DNA of 64,000 nt, from assembly GCF_002556545.1 (NCBI RefSeq), contig NZ_CP022685.1, positions 4,256,001 through 4,320,000 of the forward strand. The letters run 5' to 3'. The notes below the pieces were generated by a model. The model ran no database searches, was not told where the DNA came from, and saw nothing but the letters and a program-made list of their open reading frames with translations. Of this stretch, positions 32,825 to 42,031 are shown in pieces. Numbering within the stretch: position 1 is the stretch's first letter; every line of letters starts with the position of its first letter. The position numbers and the translations under genes were made by a program. This DNA comes from Streptomyces formicae. Its GTDB lineage: Bacteria > Actinomycetota > Actinomycetes > Streptomycetales > Streptomycetaceae.

Positions 32825-34038
32825 CGCGCATCGCCCTGGACCCGTTCGTCACCGACCTGGACGGCGAGAGCGCCCGCCTGCGCGCGGCGGGGCCGCTCGC
32901 CGAGGCCGAGCTGCCGGGCGGCGTCCCGGTGTGGGCGGTCACGCACCACGCCGAGGCCCGCCAACTCCTCACCGACAAGCGCCTGGTGAAGGACATCGAG
33001 GTCTGGGGCGCCTGGCGGCGCGGCGAGATACCCGCCGACTGGCCGCTGATCGGCCTCGCCAACCCCGGCCGTTCCATGCTGACGGTCGACGGCGAGGAAC
33101 ACCGCAGGATGCGTACGCTGGTGGCGCAGGCACTCACGCCGCGCCGCGTGGAGCGCATGCGCGAGCGGATCGCGGAACTCACCTCCGGACTCCTGGACAA
33201 GCTCCCCGCGCACGACGAAGTGGTCGATCTCAAGGCCGAGTTCGCCTACCCGCTGCCCATGTACGTCATCAGCGACCTGATGGGCATCGACGAGTCCGAC
33301 CACCCGCGCCTGAAGGTCCTCTTCGACAAGTTCTTCTCCACCCAGACGCCCCCCGACGAGGTCGTCGCGACGCTCGGCGAACTCGCCGGCATGATGGGCA
33401 AGGTCGTCGCGGCCCGCCGCGCGGAGCCGGGCGACGACCTGACCAGCGCGCTGATCCAGGCGTCCGAGGACGGCGACCACCTCACCGACGCGGAGATCCT
33501 CTCCACGCTCCAGCTGATGGTCGCCGCGGGCCACGAGACGACGATCTCCCTCATCGTCAACGCGGTCGTCAACCTCTCCACCCACCCCGACCAGCTCGCG
33601 CGCGTCCTCGCGGGCGAGGTCGGCTGGGACGCGGTGATCGAGGAGACCCTGCGCTACGCGACCCCCACCTCGCACGTCCTGATCCGCTTCGCCGCGGAGG
33701 ACGTCCCGGTCGGCGACAAGGTGATCCCCAAGGGCGACGCGCTGATCGTCTCGTACGGCGCGATAGGCCGCGACGAGCAGGCCCACGGGCCCACGGCGGA
33801 CTCCTTCGACATCACGCGCACGTCCCCGAACCGCCACATCTCGTTCGGCCACGGCCCGCACGTGTGCCCCGGCGCGGCGCTCTCCCGCCTGGAGGCGGGG
33901 GTGGCACTTCCGGCGCTGTACGCCCGCTTCCCGGAGCTGACCCTGGCGATCCCACCGTCCGAACTCCGCAACAAGCCGGTGGTGACGCAGAACGACTTGT
34001 ACGAGCTGCCAGTAGTTCTGAGCCCCTCCGGCGATTGA
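32821..34038 (+). CDS. Conservon cytochrome P450 of CYP154 type
   Basis: This 405-residue P450 has all canonical motifs: I-helix VAAGHETTISLIVNAV, K-helix EETLRYATP (Glu275, Arg278), the PxR-type region, and heme loop SFGHGPHVCPGAALSRLEAG with Cys349. It is likely a bacterial class I P450 fed by ferredoxin. It forms a pair with the degenerate P450 immediately upstream, a CYP157-CYP154 pairing seen in other conservons. A GC-rich hairpin repeat follows about 20 bp after the stop. Confidence 0.92.
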   Translation: MTRIALDPFVTDLDGESARLRAAGPLAEAELPGGVPVWAVTHHAEARQLLTDKRLVKDIEVWGAWRRGEIPADWPLIGLANPGRSMLTVDGEEHRRMRTLVAQALTPRRVERMRERIAELTSGLLDKLPAHDEVVDLKAEFAYPLPMYVISDLMGIDESDHPRLKVLFDKFFSTQTPPDEVVATLGELAGMMGKVVAARRAEPGDDLTSALIQASEDGDHLTDAEILSTLQLMVAAGHETTISLIVNAVVNLSTHPDQLARVLAGEVGWDAVIEETLRYATPTSHVLIRFAAEDVPVGDKVIPKGDALIVSYGAIGRDEQAHGPTADSFDITRTSPNRHISFGHGPHVCPGAALSRLEAGVALPALYARFPELTLAIPPSELRNKPVVTQNDLYELPVVLSPSGD

Positions 34039-34065
34039 GGAGCGGGGTCCGGGGCAGAGCCCCGA
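34030..34065. repeat. Dispersed-type intergenic motif with hairpin at conservon end
   Basis: GATTGAGGAGCGGGGTCCGG followed by GGGC-AGA-GCCCC. This sequence type is common after Streptomyces genes and may act as a terminator for the conservon. Confidence 0.6.
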
Positions 34066-34137
34066 GTCACCAGCCCCGACTGACAGCAACATCTCAGCCG
34101 ACGGACACCACAAAGACGGCATGCCCTGAGCCGCTAG

Positions 34138-35265
<1,128 letters not shown>

Positions 35266-35306
35266 CGCTTCGCTGCGCGACCAGCCGCGGGCTTGTTGTG
35301 GCTGGT

Positions 35307-35337
35307 CGCGCAGTTCCCCGCGCCCCTTACGGGGCGC
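35307..35337. terminator. Dispersed hairpin with conserved tail (minus orientation)
   Basis: GCGCCCC-TTAC-GGGGCGC at 35320-35337; the tail CGCGCAGTTCCCC lies on its left (reverse of the other copies). It separates convergent serC and the ABC permease gene. Confidence 0.75.
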
Positions 35338-35346
35338 CCCGAAGCC

Positions 35347-36207
35347 CTACCGGCTCAGCTGCTTGAACTTCCTTACCGCCAAAGGCAAGAACAGCAGCGA
35401 GATCACCAGCGGCCACACCACCGCCATCAGCACCGCGTGCTGTTCGACCCAACTCGCGCCGCCCGCGCCGGGGTTGCCGAAGAGTTCGCGGGTGGCCGTA
35501 CCCGTCGAGGAGACGGGGTTCCACGCGGCGACGGGGGCCAGCCAGTCCGGCATCAGGGACGGGGCCACGAAGACGCTGGAGATCATCGTGAGCGGGAAGG
35601 CCACCGCGTAGAGGCCGCCCGCCGCCTCCGGGGTCGGTACGACCAGGCCGAGGAAGACGCCCACCCAGATCAGGCTGAAGCGCAGGAGCAGCAGAAGCCC
35701 GAAGGCCAGCAGGGTGTCGCCGAGCCCCGCGCTGGAGCGCCAGCCGATGGCCAGGGCGGTCAGCGCGAGGATGGTCAGCTCCGCGCAGGCCACGATGAGA
35801 TCGGCGAGTCCGCGCCCCGACGCGACCGCCGAGGGCGCCATCGGCATCGAGCGGAAGCGGTCGATGACGCCCTTGGACGCGTCGGTGACCACGCCCATCG
35901 CGGTGTTCATGAACCCGAAGGCCATGGTCATCACGAACATGCCGGGCATCAGAAACTGCTTGTAGTCGCCGCCGCCTTCGCCGTCGTCGCCACCCCCTGG
36001 CACCTTCATCGCCTCGCCGAAGACGAAGCCGTAGAGCAGCACGCTGATGAGGGGGAAGCCCAGTTGCCAGGCGATGGTGATCGGCTGGCGGCGGAAGTGG
36101 GTCAGATAGCGGCGGGTGACGTTCCAGCCGTCGGCGAGGGCCCAGAAGAGCCGTCCGCGCGAGGCGTCGGCGGTCAGGGGCACGTTCGCGGTGCTCGCGG
36201 CGCTCAT
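35347..36207 (-). CDS. ABC-2 type exporter permease (DrrB-like)
   Basis: This 286-residue membrane protein has six predicted helices in ABC-2 permease arrangement ([20 protein letters not shown] near 45; [60 protein letters not shown]). It would pump a hydrophobic drug or lipid. It overlaps the ATPase gene by ATGA, so both form one exporter under TetR control. Confidence 0.92.
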   Translation of the reverse strand: MSAASTANVPLTADASRGRLFWALADGWNVTRRYLTHFRRQPITIAWQLGFPLISVLLYGFVFGEAMKVPGGGDDGEGGGDYKQFLMPGMFVMTMAFGFMNTAMGVVTDASKGVIDRFRSMPMAPSAVASGRGLADLIVACAELTILALTALAIGWRSSAGLGDTLLAFGLLLLLRFSLIWVGVFLGLVVPTPEAAGGLYAVAFPLTMISSVFVAPSLMPDWLAPVAAWNPVSSTGTATRELFGNPGAGGASWVEQHAVLMAVVWPLVISLLFLPLAVRKFKQLSR

Positions 36208-37178
36208 GCCGCCACCTCCGTCTTCTCGTCGTCGGCCGTCTGACCGGTGAGGCGCAGGAACACGTCGTCCAGGCTCGGCCTGCGCAGGCCGATGTCCTCG
36301 ACCGCGACGCCCTCGTCCCGCAGGGTCCGCGCCACCTCGGTCAGGGCGCCGACCCGGTCGGTGACCGCGCCCTGCACGCGGCGCTCCACGTCGACGGCCA
36401 GCGGTTCGCCGTCGCAGACCCGGGCGACGGCCTTGACCGCGGCGGGCAGATCGGCGCTCTCGCGCACCACGACGTCGAGGTGGCTGCCGCCCACCGTGCT
36501 CTTCAGGCCGTCGGGGGTGTCGTCGGCGATGGCCCTGCCCCGGTCGATGACGGTGATGCGGGAGGCGAGCCGGTCGGCCTCCTCCAGGTACTGCGTCGTG
36601 AGCAGCACGGTCGTACCGCGCGCCACCAAGTCCCGTACGGCGTCCCAGACTTCGAGGCGGCCGCGCGGGTCGAGGCCGGTGGTCGGCTCGTCGAGGAAGA
36701 GCACGGCGGGGGCGAGGACCATCGAGGCGGCGAGGTCGAGCCTGCGCCGCATGCCGCCGCTGTACTGGCCCGCGCCCTTCTCCGCCGCGTCCTCCAGGTG
36801 GAACTGTTCGAGGAGTTCCCGCGCACGCCGGGCCGCGCGCCCGGCGCCGAGGTGGAAGAGGCGCCCGAACATCTCCAGGTTCTGCCGCCCGGTGAGGATC
36901 TCGTCGACCGCCGCGTACTGCCCGGCGAGCCCGATGCGGCCGCGTACGAGTCCGGGCTCGCGCACCACGTCGGCGCCGGCCACCTCGGCGCGGCCGCCGT
37001 CGAGCCTGACGAGGGTGGAGAGGATCCGTACGGCGGTGGTCTTGCCCGCGCCGTTGGGGCCGAGCAGTCCGTGCACCGTGCCCTGTTCGACCCGCAGGTC
37101 GAAGCCGTCGAGCGCGGCCTTCTCCCCGTAGCGCTTCTGGAGCCCTTCGGCCCGTACCGCGAAGCCGTTCCCGTTCAT
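36204..37178 (-). CDS. ABC exporter ATPase (DrrA-like)
   Basis: This 324-residue ATPase has Walker [17 protein letters not shown], a Q-loop, the signature [18 protein letters not shown], Walker [14 protein letters not shown], and a DrrA-type C-terminal domain with the [14 protein letters not shown] motif. It powers the permease encoded downstream. ATG 37178 is preferred to GTG 37181 because the AAGGGG spacing fits better. Three operator repeats lie immediately upstream. Confidence 0.93.
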   Translation of the reverse strand: MNGNGFAVRAEGLQKRYGEKAALDGFDLRVEQGTVHGLLGPNGAGKTTAVRILSTLVRLDGGRAEVAGADVVREPGLVRGRIGLAGQYAAVDEILTGRQNLEMFGRLFHLGAGRAARRARELLEQFHLEDAAEKGAGQYSGGMRRRLDLAASMVLAPAVLFLDEPTTGLDPRGRLEVWDAVRDLVARGTTVLLTTQYLEEADRLASRITVIDRGRAIADDTPDGLKSTVGGSHLDVVVRESADLPAAVKAVARVCDGEPLAVDVERRVQGAVTDRVGALTEVARTLRDEGVAVEDIGLRRPSLDDVFLRLTGQTADDEKTEVAA

Positions 37179-37229
37179 CACTGCCCCTTCTTCGGCCTTT
37201 TCCGCTTCTTCCGCACTCTCGCGCCCTCT

Positions 37230-37288
37230 GGGTACGCCGTACCCAGTGGAGAGTACACCGTACCCAGTTTCATGGGTACGCCGTACTC
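37230..37288. promoter_or_regulatory. Three phased TetR operators
   Basis: Near-identical 15-mers GGGTACGCCGTACCC (37230-37244), GAGTACACCGTACCC (37251-37265) and GGGTACGCCGTACTC (37274-37288). The first is a perfect palindrome. Start-to-start spacing is 21 and 23 bp, about two helical turns, so bound dimers lie on one face. They fill the gap between the ABC ATPase and the TetR gene. Confidence 0.85.
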
Positions 37289-37319
37289 AATTTCGGGGCC
37301 TGCGACTAGGCTGAGGGTC

Positions 37320-38096
37320 ATGACGAGCACGCACACCGGCGAGGACCAGCGCACCGGCAGCGACATCACTCGCAGCCTTGAGCTGCTCTGGGGCGAGGGC
37401 GAGCGCCCGACGCGGGGCCCGAAGCCGGGGCTCACGCTCGACCGGATCGTCACCGAGGCCGTGCGCCTCGCGGACGCCGAAGGGCTCGCCGCCCTCTCCA
37501 TGCGCCGCCTGTCCACCGAGCTCGGCACCGGCACGATGTCGCTGTACCGCTACGTCCCCGGCAAGAGCGACCTGGTCGACCTGATGCTGGACCGCGTCAA
37601 CACGGTCCCCGACGAGACGGAGCCGTGGAGCGGCGGCTGGCGCGAGGCCGTGGAGGCGTACGCCCGCGAGACCCTCGCCCGCCACCACCGCCACCCCTGG
37701 CTGCTCCACGCCAACCAGGCCCGCCCGGTGCTCGGCCCCGGCGCGGTCGGCAGCCTCGAACGCACGCTGACGCGGATCAGGCCGATGGGCCTGAGCGACC
37801 CCGAGCTGATCAGCGTGATCGTCATGGTCGAGGGGTACGTCACCGGAGTCGCCCGCACCCAGGTGCACGAGGCCGAGGCGGCGCGGAAGACCGGCCTCTC
37901 CGACACGGCGTTCTGGGAGGCGCAGGCCCCGGCCCTCGGCCGGATCATGCGCAGCGGCCGCTACCCCTCACTCGCGGGCCTCTCCGACGACGCCTTCGGG
38001 AACGACTTCGACCACTTCGAGTTCGGCCTGCAACGCCTCCTGGACGGCCTCGACGTACTGATCGCCCGGCGCGAGCAGGGCGGGAACGACGGCTAG
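37320..38096 (+). CDS. TetR-family repressor of the ABC exporter
   Basis: This 258-residue TetR has HTH LDRIVTEAVRLADAEGLAAL, then SMRRLSTELGTGTMSLYRYV (about 45-85), followed by a TetR_C-type ligand domain (WREAVEAYARETLARHHRHP). It is divergent from the ABC exporter and likely represses both genes through the three upstream operators; the exported drug is then the likely inducer. ATG 37320 gives MTSTHTGEDQRTG. Confidence 0.92.
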   Translation: MTSTHTGEDQRTGSDITRSLELLWGEGERPTRGPKPGLTLDRIVTEAVRLADAEGLAALSMRRLSTELGTGTMSLYRYVPGKSDLVDLMLDRVNTVPDETEPWSGGWREAVEAYARETLARHHRHPWLLHANQARPVLGPGAVGSLERTLTRIRPMGLSDPELISVIVMVEGYVTGVARTQVHEAEAARKTGLSDTAFWEAQAPALGRIMRSGRYPSLAGLSDDAFGNDFDHFEFGLQRLLDGLDVLIARREQGGNDG

Positions 38097-38119
38097 CGGG
38101 CGGCTGCTTGCCGCCGCGC

Positions 38120-39118
38120 CTACCGCTGCTTGCCGCCGCCGCGCCGCGACAGGCGCTTGAGGCCGAACACCGCGAGCAGCACCGCGCCGACCGCGATCAC
38201 CCCCGTCTTGAGGCCCCCGTCGAGCCCCTCGCCCCCACCGTCGGCCGAACTCCCGTCACCGGAGGGGGACTTGCCGTTCCCACCGCCACCGCCGGGCGCC
38301 TCCACCGGCTTGACCTCGCTCTGCTCGCCCTCGGTGCCGTACATCAGCGTCGTGCCGTCCAGGGTGTACGTGACGGACTCGCCCTGCCGCTGCAACGGCA
38401 CGCTCAGTCGGCCCTCGCGCCGCGGCTTCTTCCCGTCGCCCTGCCACGCGTACCAGACGCCCCCGAAGTAGCCGCGCAGCGCGAGCTGCTTGCCGTCGGG
38501 CGAGAAGGCGCCGTCGGTCACCCAGAGGTCGATGTCGCTGACGCGCTTGAAGACGTTGGTGCCCGACGCCGTCATGTGCTCGGGGCTCTCGTAGAGACCG
38601 CCGCCGTCCTCGTTCTTGCTCACGATGTAGACGCGGCCCGTCTTCGGGTGCACCATCAGCGCCTCGGCGTCCCGGGGGCCGTCCTCGTACTTCACGACGT
38701 ACTGCGTGGCGCGCACGCTCTGGTCGGTCAGCTTCTTCGGCTCGGGCAGCTTGTAGACCCAGACGTTCTTCCACGTGCCGTTGAGGTTGTCGCCGATGTC
38801 GCCGACGTAGATGTTCCCGTCGCTGCCGACCGAGATGGCCTCGACGTCGCGCGGGGCGCCGACGCCGGTCATGGTGATGGTCGCGACGGTCTTGCCGGTG
38901 CGGCTGTCGACCGCGTACAGGAAGGCGCCCTTGTCCTGGTCGTTGTGGGTCCAGTAGACGCCGGGGTGGGCGCGGGACGCGGCCAGGCCGCTGGACTCGA
39001 CGATCCGCGGGTCCTTGATCGTGAAGCCGTCGTGGTCGTCGGCGACGGCGGGCGCCGCCACGGCGAACAGGAGCACGGCACCGGCGAGGAGGGACGGGAC
39101 AGCCCGAAGCGAACGCAT
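38120..39118 (-). CDS. Secreted beta-propeller-like protein with C-terminal membrane anchor
   Basis: This 332-residue protein has a signal peptide (VPSLLAGAVLLFAVAAPAVA, cleavage near residue 26). The exported domain has propeller-type repeats (VESSGLAASRAHPGVYWTHN, VEAISVGSDGNIYVGDIGDN, VYIVSKNEDGGGLYE, DGAFSPDGKQLALRGYF). A Gly/Ser/Pro linker and one membrane helix plus basic tail follow (TGVIAVGAVLLAVFGLKRLS). It is likely surface-anchored, with the domain outside. The function is not known. It stands alone, with the SGNH hydrolase divergent from it. Confidence 0.8.
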   Translation of the reverse strand: MRSLRAVPSLLAGAVLLFAVAAPAVADDHDGFTIKDPRIVESSGLAASRAHPGVYWTHNDQDKGAFLYAVDSRTGKTVATITMTGVGAPRDVEAISVGSDGNIYVGDIGDNLNGTWKNVWVYKLPEPKKLTDQSVRATQYVVKYEDGPRDAEALMVHPKTGRVYIVSKNEDGGGLYESPEHMTASGTNVFKRVSDIDLWVTDGAFSPDGKQLALRGYFGGVWYAWQGDGKKPRREGRLSVPLQRQGESVTYTLDGTTLMYGTEGEQSEVKPVEAPGGGGGNGKSPSGDGSSADGGGEGLDGGLKTGVIAVGAVLLAVFGLKRLSRRGGGKQR

Positions 39119-39204
39119 GCGCCCAAGGTTGCCATCCCCCGCGACCGGGGAGCGTGCTCAGCCTCACATCGCAGGTGACGTGCCTGATCCGCCATGATGA
39201 GCGG

Positions 39205-39939
39205 ATGCTCAGGTTCATGTTCGTCGGCGACTCGATGACGATCGGAAGCGCCGGGGAACACACCTGGCGATACCGGATGTGGCACCACCTCAGGGCCACC
39301 CTCGGCGACGAGGGTTTCGCCGTGGTGGGCCCGCGCACCGCCCTCCACGACAAGGCGACGGGCGAGCCCCTCTCCCACGCCTACGCGGACCCCGCCGCCG
39401 ACTTCCCCCGCCACCACCTCGCGGGCTGGGGCGAGGGCTGGCAGCACCTGGCCCCGCGGATCGCGGAGGCGCTGACCCGCGACCCCGCCGACGTGCTCCT
39501 CGTCTCGCTGGGCCTGATCGACCTCGGCTTCTACACGAACGCGGAGCAGACCGCGCACCACGTCCGCGCCTTCGTCGAGCGGGCCCGCGCGGCGAACCCG
39601 CGGATCCGGATGGTCCTGCTCCCCGTGATCCCCAACATCCGCGCCGAGTCGGACGCGCCCTTCGCCGCCGAGGTCGCCCGCTTCAACGAGCTCCTGGCCA
39701 AGGCGGTGGCGAACCTGGACACCGGGACCTCGCCGCTGCTCCTCGCCTCGCGCCCGCCGTCGTACGACATCCATCTCGACACCTACGACGGCACGCACCC
39801 CAACGCGAGCGGCGAACACAAGCTGGCCGGTGCCTTCGCGGACGCGCTTGCGCAGGCGTGGGGGATCGGCGGGCCCTACGCCGGGGTGGTCGCGCCCGGG
39901 CCGGTCGCGCCAGAAGCGGTCATGACGCCCAGCGGCTGA
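39205..39939 (+). CDS. SGNH/GDSL-type hydrolase
   Basis: This 244-residue cytoplasmic-type SGNH hydrolase has block I FVGDSMTIGSAGE (Ser10), a block III-like segment LVSLGLIDLGF (the usual GxND Asn appears replaced), and block V DGTHPNASGEHKLAGAFA with the Asp/His pair. No signal peptide. The start ATG 39205 is preferred; the RBS is weak. Its last 20 bp overlap the convergent MBL gene. Confidence 0.82.
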   Translation: MLRFMFVGDSMTIGSAGEHTWRYRMWHHLRATLGDEGFAVVGPRTALHDKATGEPLSHAYADPAADFPRHHLAGWGEGWQHLAPRIAEALTRDPADVLLVSLGLIDLGFYTNAEQTAHHVRAFVERARAANPRIRMVLLPVIPNIRAESDAPFAAEVARFNELLAKAVANLDTGTSPLLLASRPPSYDIHLDTYDGTHPNASGEHKLAGAFADALAQAWGIGGPYAGVVAPGPVAPEAVMTPSG

Positions 39940-40816
39940 TCCCGAACTTCCCTCCCGCACGCCGCACTTCGACCGCGCCCGACCCGCCGAAGTGGGCGGG
40001 GAACACCAGCTCCGCCTCGTCCGCGGCCCGCCCGAGCACCCGGACCCGGGACCTGGCCGCCTCCTTCGGGTCCTCGCAGAAGGCGCTGCCGCAGCACGGT
40101 TCGAGGATCTGTACGGGGACGTGGAACAGGTCGCCGGTGAAGACGGCGCGATCGCTGCCCGACGCCAGCCGCAGCACGGCGGAGCCGGGGGTGTGGCCGG
40201 GCGCGGCCTCCAGGCTCAGGTGCGAGTCGACGCGGTGCGTGCCCTCCCACAGCACGGCCTGCCCCGCCCGCACGACGGGCGCGATGCTGTCCGCGAAGCC
40301 GTACCTGTTGTCCACGCGGACGGCGTCGCCGCGCTCGGGGCCGAAGTAGGCGTGGTCGGCGGCCGGGATGAGGTAGCTGGCGTTGGGGAAGGTGGGCACC
40401 CAACTCCCGCCCTCGTCACGGGTGTTCCAGCCGATGTGGTCTCCGTGCAGATGGGTGTTGATGACGACGTCGACGTCCTCGGGGCGCACCCCCGCCGCGG
40501 CGAGCCGGTCGAGGTAGTCGGTGTCGAGGTGCTCGAAGGCGGGCACGCCGGGCCGCACCCTGCCGTTCCCTATGCCCGTGTCGACGAGGACGGTCTTCCC
40601 CTCGCTCCTGAGCACCCAGGTCTGGATGGCCGCGAAGGCGTCGCCGCCCGCCGGGTCCCAGTGGTCGGGCGCGAGCCAGTCCTCGTTGTCACGCCACACC
40701 TCATCGGGCACGTCGGGCGTGATCGTCGCGGCCGGGAGGGGGAACCTGTCCACTTCGACGACGCGACGGACCTCGATGTCGCCCAACACCATCTGTCCTT
40801 CTGCAACTTCGCTCAT
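39920..40816 (-). CDS. MBL-fold metallo-hydrolase
   Basis: This 298-residue metallo-beta-lactamase-fold hydrolase has the zinc motif INTHLHGDHIGWN (His122, His124, Asp126, His127), followed by the segments AAPGHTPGSAVLRL and VFTGDLFHVPVQ. It belongs to the lactonase/RNase Z-like hydrolase group; the substrate is unknown. It is divergent from an AraC regulator that may control it. The 3' end overlaps the convergent SGNH gene. Confidence 0.9.
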   Translation of the reverse strand: MSEVAEGQMVLGDIEVRRVVEVDRFPLPAATITPDVPDEVWRDNEDWLAPDHWDPAGGDAFAAIQTWVLRSEGKTVLVDTGIGNGRVRPGVPAFEHLDTDYLDRLAAAGVRPEDVDVVINTHLHGDHIGWNTRDEGGSWVPTFPNASYLIPAADHAYFGPERGDAVRVDNRYGFADSIAPVVRAGQAVLWEGTHRVDSHLSLEAAPGHTPGSAVLRLASGSDRAVFTGDLFHVPVQILEPCCGSAFCEDPKEAARSRVRVLGRAADEAELVFPAHFGGSGAVEVRRAGGKFGISRWAS

Positions 40817-40918
40817 GGGTCCACCGTAGGAAGCGTCGATGAGCTCCTCAATGCCTGCTCGCCTCAACCGGATACGCATACGTCTCACACCCCGGACGCC
40901 AGGCACTAGAGTCACTCC

Positions 40919-41947
40919 ATGGACCTCGTCAGCGATGTGATCTCGGCGGTACGCGTCGGGCAACCGGTCTCCCACCGCGTCAGGGTGTCGGGGTCCTGGT
41001 GCAGCAGGATCCCCTCGTACGACGGGATGGGCTTCCGCGTGGTCCTGGAGGGGAGTTGCTGGGTCCTGCCCGACGACGGCGGCGCCCCGTTCACGCTCGC
41101 GGCGGGCGACGTGGTGCTGCTGCCGCGCGGCACGGGCCACATCCTCGCGGACTCCCCCGCGGACGGCCCCACCGTCGAGCGCGCGACCCCCTTCGAGCAG
41201 TGGCTGGAGACGAACGGCCTGCCGATGACGCGCGACGCGGCGCAGTCCGGCCCCGTCCGCCTTCAGTCCCCCGGAGCCGCGGGCCCCGCGAGCGGCACGG
41301 GCCCCGCCGTGGAGATGCTCTGCGGCAAGTACCAACTCGACCGCGGCCGCGCGCATCCGCTGCTCGCCGAGATCCCCGACATCGTCCACCTGCCCCGCCG
41401 CGCGGGCGGCCACCCGGAGCTCGCCGCCGCGATCGACCTGCTCGGCAGGGAGGCGGGCGCCTCCCGGTGCGGCGCGGACGTGGCCGTGCCCAGCCTCCTC
41501 GACCTGCTCCTGGTCTACATGGTGCGCGCCTGGCTGACGCAGACCGCCGCCGACTCCCACGGCACGGCCCGCTGGCCCGTGGCGCTCAACGACCCGGTGG
41601 TCGCCAAGGCCCTGCGCCTCCTGCACGAATCCCCCGAAGCCCCTTGGTCCAACGCGGAGTTGGCCGCCCGCGCGGGCGTCTCCCGCGCCACCCTCGCCCG
41701 CCGCTTCACGTCCCTGGTGGGCCGCGCCCCCATGGCGTACCTCACCTGGTGGCGCATGTCCCGCGCGGCCGCACTCCTGCGCGACTCCACCGACCCCCTC
41801 GACACGATCGCCCGCAAGGTCGGCTACAGCACGCCCTTCGCGCTCTCGCACGCCTTCAATCGGGCGTTCGGTACGACGCCGGGGCGCTACCGGGCCGAGC
41901 CCGCGAGCGCCGGGACGCACCTGCCCGTCGGTCCAACGGCTCGGTAG
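40919..41947 (+). CDS. AraC-family transcriptional regulator
   Basis: This 342-residue regulator has an N-terminal cupin-like sensor domain (about 10-200: RVVLEGSCWVLPDDGG, LAAGDVVLLPRGTGHILADS). The C-terminal double HTH (about 225-325) reads WSNAELAARAGVSRATLARR and DTIARKVGYSTPFALSHAFN, with a FGTTPGRYR ending. This is the cupin-AraC type of small-molecule-responsive activator. It is divergent from the MBL gene and upstream of the carboxylesterase; either may be its target. Confidence 0.9.
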   Translation: MDLVSDVISAVRVGQPVSHRVRVSGSWCSRIPSYDGMGFRVVLEGSCWVLPDDGGAPFTLAAGDVVLLPRGTGHILADSPADGPTVERATPFEQWLETNGLPMTRDAAQSGPVRLQSPGAAGPASGTGPAVEMLCGKYQLDRGRAHPLLAEIPDIVHLPRRAGGHPELAAAIDLLGREAGASRCGADVAVPSLLDLLLVYMVRAWLTQTAADSHGTARWPVALNDPVVAKALRLLHESPEAPWSNAELAARAGVSRATLARRFTSLVGRAPMAYLTWWRMSRAAALLRDSTDPLDTIARKVGYSTPFALSHAFNRAFGTTPGRYRAEPASAGTHLPVGPTAR

Positions 41948-41972
41948 ACCAACGGTTCGGTAGACCAACGGC
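41928..41972. repeat. 16-bp duplication at the end of the AraC gene
   Basis: TCGGTAGACCAACGGT is followed directly by TCGGTAGACCAACGGC (41941 and 41957), preceded by a partial copy. The AraC stop TAG lies in the first full copy. Confidence 0.6.
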
Positions 41973-42031
41973 GAGGGCATGCATCCGATCGGCCGTAGCA
42001 CCCGTCGGTGCCCGCCGCCGAACATGGGGGG

